Below are positions 44,718-47,766 of a stretch of 47,766 nucleotides of DNA, one piece after another. The DNA comes from CBDHDN01 sp965261585 (lineage in GTDB: Bacteria; Pseudomonadota; Alphaproteobacteria; UBA6615): positions 1-47,766 of the forward strand of contig CBDHDN010000083.1 in NCBI GenBank assembly GCA_965261585.1, in the 5' to 3' direction. Each line of letters opens with the position of its first letter. Position 1 is the stretch's first letter. The notes below the pieces were generated by a model, which was given only the letters and a program-made list of their open reading frames with translations, was not told the origin of the DNA and did not search any database. A program made the position numbers and the translations under genes.

Positions 44718-45472
44718 GTTCCGGTCCTCCTTGGACACTTCGATTAAGCCAATTCTGTGTCCAAGGAAATCGGGTCCGACTCAAGAACGCTTGCTGCTGC
44801 CTTTGTCGTCACCGTCGCGCTTAGCGGTGGCGCAGCGTTTGCAGAAGGCGACGCCGCCAATGGTGAGACGTTGTTCAAGAGGTGCACGGCGTGCCACACC
44901 CTTGACCCGGGCAAGAAGAAGATCGGCCCGCACCTGAAGGGCATCCTTGGACGCCGGGCAGGGTCGGTCGAAGGATACAAATATTCCAAGGCGGCCGCCG
45001 ACATCACCTGGGACGAGGCAAGCCTGGACGAGTTCATCGCGCAGCCGAGGGCGTTCGTCAAGGGCACCAAGATGGGCTTCGCCGGCCTCAGGAACGACGC
45101 CCAGCGCCAGGAAATCATCGCCTAACTCAAGGCAGCCGCGGACTAGGCTCCGTTTACAATTAGGGGATTCCCCTTAACCAGTGAGTTGTGATTCAAGACT
45201 GTTTTTGGGGGGAGGCAGTCTTGATTCGCACGATTCTTTCAGACCCGCAGTGGGATCGGCTCAAGGATCTGGTGCCTGGCAAGGCGACGGACCGCGGCGT
45301 GACCGGCCGCAACAACCGGCGGTTTGTCGAGGCCGTGCTTTGGGTGGCCCGCACTGGTTCGCCATGGCGCGATCTGCCCGATGCGTTCGGTCGCTGGTAC
45401 ACCGTCTGAGTCGGACCCGATTTCCTTGGACACAGAATTGGCTTAATCGAAGTGTCCAAGGAGGACCGGAAC

Positions 45473-45883
45473 ATGACCGATAATTTTGAGAAGAAAGTTG
45501 CTGTTGATGGGCCTGTGGTAAATGCGGGCGAGCTTGGCTCGTCCACGTTTTCCCCAGGCCAGGCTTTGCCGGCAGGCCCGCTGGGACTTGGCCAGCGATG
45601 GACGGTGGCGCGCAAGCGTGAGGTCGTTCTGCGGCTTTTGCGTGACGAGCCGGTGCAACTTCTGTCGCGCCAGTTGGGCGTAGAGATCTTCCGGCTCGAG
45701 CAGTGGCGTGAGAAAGCGATCGGCGGGATCGACGCCTCGCTCAAGCAACGCAAGGGCGATCCGGTGCAGGCGGAACTGGATAGCGCCATGAAGCGGATCG
45801 GAGAGTTGACCATGCAGGTGGAACTGCTGGAGGCCAAGACGGAGACCTTCGGCCCTTTGGGGCGGCGGAGGTCGCGGCGATGA
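45473..45883 (+). CDS. IS3 transposase OrfA (copy C)
   Basis: Complete 136-aa HTH/coiled-coil protein, starting at ATG 45473 after AAGGAGG. Confidence 0.88.
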   Translation: MTDNFEKKVAVDGPVVNAGELGSSTFSPGQALPAGPLGLGQRWTVARKREVVLRLLRDEPVQLLSRQLGVEIFRLEQWREKAIGGIDASLKQRKGDPVQAELDSAMKRIGELTMQVELLEAKTETFGPLGRRRSRR

Positions 45884-46785
45884 GTGCCGCCACCTCGCCC
45901 GGCACGGGTCTGGCCTACGGCCTGCGGCGGGTCTGCGCCGCCTGGGGCATGGCCCGCTCCTCGTTCTACGCCATGACCTCCGGCCAGCACGCCGAGCAGC
46001 CGCCGGCAAAGCGTCGGGGACCGAAGCCCGCGATCTCGGACCAGGCGCTGCTGGTGGCGATCGAAGCCGACCTGGAGGCATCGCCCTGGGAGGGCGAGGG
46101 CTACCGCAAGGTCTGGGCTCGGCTTCGGGTCTGTCGCGACATCCGGGTTGCCCGCAAGCGGGTGCTCCGCCTGATGCGCGAGAACAATCTGCTCTCGCCA
46201 CATCGCTGCCGCCGCCGTGGCGGCAATCCCCATGACGGTGAGATCATCACTCATGCCCCGAACCTCATGTGGGGCACCGATGGCGTTCGGGTGTTCACGG
46301 TGGACGACGGCTGGGGCTGGATCTTCACCGCCGTCGAGCATTGGAACGCCGAGTGTGTCGGCTGGCATGTCTGCAAGCGCAGCGACCGCTTCGCCGCCCT
46401 GCAGCCGATCTCCATGGGGCTTGCCGGGCTGTATGGCTCGACCGCGGCCGGCGCGGCTCGGGGGCTGGCCTTGCGGATGGATCACGGCTCCCAGTATCTG
46501 TCGGACCACTTCACCAACCAGATCAAGTTCTGGGGCATCCAGCCGTCCTACGCCTTCGTCGCCGAGCCCCAGACCAACGGCGTCGCCGAGCGGTTCAATC
46601 GCACGCTGAAGGAACAGATCATCCATGGTCGCATCTACCGCAACATCGCGGAGCTGCGGGACGCCGTCCGCGACTTCGTCGAACTCTACAATGCCCAGTG
46701 GATCGTCGAAAAGAACGGCTACCTGAGCCCCGCTCAAGCTCGTCAGGCGTGGCACGCCGCGATCTCAATCAGGCCCGCCGCGTGA
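45880..46785 (+). CDS. IS3 transposase OrfB (copy C)
   Basis: Complete 301-aa integrase-core protein overlapping OrfA by four bases. One residue differs from the others (Ser for Gly in VCKRSDRFAAL). DDE residues intact. Confidence 0.92.
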   Translation: MSAATSPGTGLAYGLRRVCAAWGMARSSFYAMTSGQHAEQPPAKRRGPKPAISDQALLVAIEADLEASPWEGEGYRKVWARLRVCRDIRVARKRVLRLMRENNLLSPHRCRRRGGNPHDGEIITHAPNLMWGTDGVRVFTVDDGWGWIFTAVEHWNAECVGWHVCKRSDRFAALQPISMGLAGLYGSTAAGAARGLALRMDHGSQYLSDHFTNQIKFWGIQPSYAFVAEPQTNGVAERFNRTLKEQIIHGRIYRNIAELRDAVRDFVELYNAQWIVEKNGYLSPAQARQAWHAAISIRPAA

Positions 46786-47411
46786 GACAAACTTGTGTCC
46801 AAGGAACCGGGTGCGCTACACACCGTCTACACCCGCTTCTGGCGCTGGTCGCGGCACGGGGTCTGGAAGCAGGTGTTCAAGGCCCTGGCCGACGACCCGG
46901 ATTTTCGAATACCTGATCATCGACTCCACCATCGTGCGGGCGCATCACCACGCCGCCGGCGCAAAAGGGGGACTCAAAATCAGGCCATCGGACGCTCGCG
47001 CGGCGGGCTAAGCAGCAAAATCCATATCGTCGTGGACGGGCTTGGCAATCCCCTGCGCTTCGTTCTCACCGCCGGCCAGGTGCATGACAGCACCCAGGCA
47101 AGAGCGCTCGTCGAGGGCCTGACCGGCGCCTACCTGCTCGCCGACAAGGCCTATGACTCCAACGAGTTCCGCGACGTCATCGCCGAGCACGGCATGGTCG
47201 CCGTGATCCCGTCCAACCGCTCCCGGTCGATGGCGATCCCCTACGACAAACACCTCTACAAAGAACGCCACCTCGTCGAATGCTTCATCAACAAGATCAA
47301 GCAGTTCCGAAGGCTCGCCACCCGCTACGACAAAACTGCAGCCTCTTTCCTGTCCATGCTATGTCTGTGCGCTGCCATAATCTGGCTGCGTTAATTGTAA
47401 ACAGGCCCTAG

Positions 47412-47461
47412 TGGTTCGACGCTGACGGATGGCTCCCATGCCGTCAGCTGAAATCGAACCA
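47412..47461 (+). terminator. Long hairpin after the original cytochrome c stop
   Basis: TGGTTCGA (47412-47419) pairs with TCGAACCA (47454-47461) and CTGACGG pairs with CCGTCAG inside, with a small bulge. Before the IS5 arrived it would have begun one base after the cytochrome c TAG, so it is probably that gene's terminator. Confidence 0.6.
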
Positions 47462-47582
47462 CCGCGCTTGTTGATTCTGTGGGCTGATTGACCTAACGCT
47501 TGGGGACCAAGCTGTCAGGATCGGACCACCAGCACCGACCGCCGTCGTAAGAGGTTCGGTCGGATCGAGGGGTATCGGGGGA

Positions 47583-47766
47583 ATGTCGGCCGAGAACACA
47601 GGCGCAGCCCACGGCGTTGCTTCTGCTGGCGTGCAGGTGAGCGACTACCTGGCCCTGCTCAAGCCGCGGCGTCATGTCGCTCGTCGTGTTCACGGGCTTC
47701 GCCCGGCATGGCCGTGGCGCCCGGTGGGTCTGCATCCGTTGCTGGCCGTGGTGGCGGTGTCGTGGC
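47583..47766 (+). pseudogene. ctaB: Protoheme IX farnesyltransferase (CtaB/CyoE), N-terminal part with three frame changes
   Basis: ATG 47583 follows GGGGGA: MSAENTGAAHGVASAGVQVS then DYLALLKPR, the conserved start of heme O synthase. After that the family sequence VMSLVVFTGFA, GMAVAPG and GLHPLLAVVAVSW can be read only by changing frame at about 47668, 47703 and 47727. Each step is explained by one extra base, and the three together return to the original frame. The gene leaves the window. CtaB makes heme O for oxidase assembly and is expected beside cox genes. Confidence 0.7.

Larger units (their letters stand above)
43370..44783 (-). mobile_element. IS3-family element, copy B, inside the cytochrome c signal peptide
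   Basis: 1414 bp, same ends as copy A. A 14-base direct repeat AGAACGCTTGCTGC flanks it (43356-43369, 44784-44797). That is long for IS3 elements, so part of it may have been a pre-existing repeat. OrfA and OrfB are both intact. Confidence 0.94.
43347..45146 (+). pseudogene. Class I cytochrome c (c550-type), split by IS3 copy B
   Basis: The original start is ATG 43347 after GGGGAGG (43335-43341): MRGRTLAA, then the IS. The gene resumes at 44784 with a duplicated RTLAAAFVVTVALSGGAAFA signal peptide, then the mature part: heme site FKRCTACHTLDPG, GPHLKGILGRRAGS, distal Met in KGTKMGFAGL. Removing the IS and one duplicate restores a normal 118-aa gene except that a TAA at 45123-45125 interrupts IIAYLKAAAD, where TAC/TAT is expected. 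The natural TAG (45144-45146) is the CTAG target of an IS5. A GTG inside the IS end (44757) could start a chimeric protein with SKEIGSDS before the signal peptide. The likely role was electron delivery to the adjacent oxidase. Confidence 0.88.
45407..46820 (+). mobile_element. IS3-family element, copy C, inside the IS5
   Basis: 1414 bp, in opposite orientation to copies A and B. A 7-base direct repeat CACCGTC (45400-45406, 46821-46827) flanks it. It lies 623 bp from copy B, so the two form an inverted pair around the cytochrome c remnant. Confidence 0.94.
45221..47394 (+). pseudogene. IS5-family transposase, interrupted by IS3 copy C and frameshifted
   Basis: It starts at TTG 45221 after GGGAGG: LIRTILSDPQWDRLKDLVPG, then WVARTGSPWRDLPDAFGRWY, then the IS. 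It resumes after 46828 with TRFWRWSRHGVWKQVFKAL. There is an extra T in the TTTT at 46912-46915 (DPDF then EYLIIDSTIVRAHHHAAG in the next frame). A -1 return occurs at AAAA 46976-46979, a plausible programmed site for OrfA/OrfB in this group, giving NQAIGRSRGGLSSKIHIVVD to the stop at 47394. DDE pieces are DSTIVRAH, LLADKAYDSNEF and ERHLVECFINKIK. Inactive as it stands. Confidence 0.85.
45147..47407 (+). mobile_element. IS5-family (IS427-type) element, split by IS3 copy C
   Basis: The ends GCTCCGTTTACAATTA (45147) and GGCCTGTTTACAATTA (reverse complement, ending 47407) are 16-base inverted repeats. CTAG flanks both sides (45143-45146 and 47408-47411). Removing copy C and one 7-bp repeat leaves about 840 bp, a normal IS427-group size. 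Its target CTAG contains the TAG stop of the cytochrome c gene, which remains a TAG. Confidence 0.9.

Noticed and set aside
45193..46755. A 520-residue minus-strand open frame across IS3 copy C
   Set aside because: It is antisense to OrfA and OrfB, and the same shadow appears opposite the other two copies.
43370..46820. Composite transposon formed by IS3 copies B and C
   Set aside because: Each copy has its own different target repeat (14 bp and 7 bp), so they inserted independently; only a remnant of cytochrome c and half an IS5 lie between them.
1..47766. CRISPR arrays, prophage modules, rRNA genes or toxin-antitoxin pairs
   Set aside because: No evenly spaced direct repeats, phage structural genes, rRNA sequence or recognisable toxin-antitoxin pair was seen on either strand.

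Overview
This window looks like chromosomal DNA of a high-GC, metabolically versatile alphaproteobacterium. A Rhodospirillales-type lineage is my best guess from protein flavour, GC-rich codon use and gene content (folE, apaG, an ECF sigma factor with a YCII partner, a coxMNOP-like oxidase), but no 16S rRNA or taxonomic marker is present. It has about 30 ordinary genes, one tRNA-Gly(CCC), and at least seven insertion sequences from five families: IS630 x2, IS3 x3, IS5 x1, IS256 x1 and an ISNCY-type x1.

Layout. 1-4.3 kb: C-terminal part of a flavin disulfide oxidoreductase, a frameshifted sensor histidine kinase, a frameshifted Tam-like methyltransferase and an M20 deacylase. 4.3-6.6 kb: a large palindrome, then two IS630 copies in perfect tandem that share a TA and end inside the argE stop codon. 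6.6-10.5 kb (minus strand): argE, trkH, folE, apaG. 10.7-15.9 kb (plus strand): a catabolic operon with a SelA-like PLP enzyme, an SDR, and the ATPase, binding protein and permease of a ribose-type sugar importer; a G/C palindrome separates the binding-protein and permease genes. 16-19.5 kb: tRNA-Gly, a D-2-hydroxyacid dehydrogenase, a GST, and an ECF sigma/YCII pair. 19.7-22.9 kb: a DUF427-adenylate cyclase fusion, a frameshifted zinc alcohol dehydrogenase and a DUF898 gene cut by IS3 copy A.

24.4-28.9 kb (minus strand): a betaine/quaternary-amine ABC importer with a TauD-type dioxygenase. 29.2-34.1 kb: a decapitated LysR gene, an FMN glutamate-synthase-like protein, an AllC/HyuC amidohydrolase, an XRE-cupin regulator and a frameshifted GmaS/GlnT-type glutamine synthetase. 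These fit uptake and breakdown of methylated or amidated nitrogen compounds. 34.3-38.2 kb: two ISs around a DUF2189 membrane protein. 38.3-47.8 kb: a coxMNOP-like cytochrome oxidase operon (subunits II, I, III-like, III, IV and a previously easy-to-miss 55-aa membrane protein), with a divergent cytochrome c gene and ctaB. The cytochrome c gene is broken by IS3 copy B in its signal peptide, has a premature stop, and carries an IS5 in its stop codon; that IS5 is itself split by IS3 copy C. ctaB at the edge carries three frame changes.

Two themes run through the window. First, IS elements accumulate around the alternative oxidase and the nitrogen genes. Second, many genes with clear homology carry single-base frameshifts, mostly at short homopolymer runs; this is either real decay or uncorrected sequencing error, and the sequence alone cannot decide. 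No CRISPR array, phage module or rRNA was seen.
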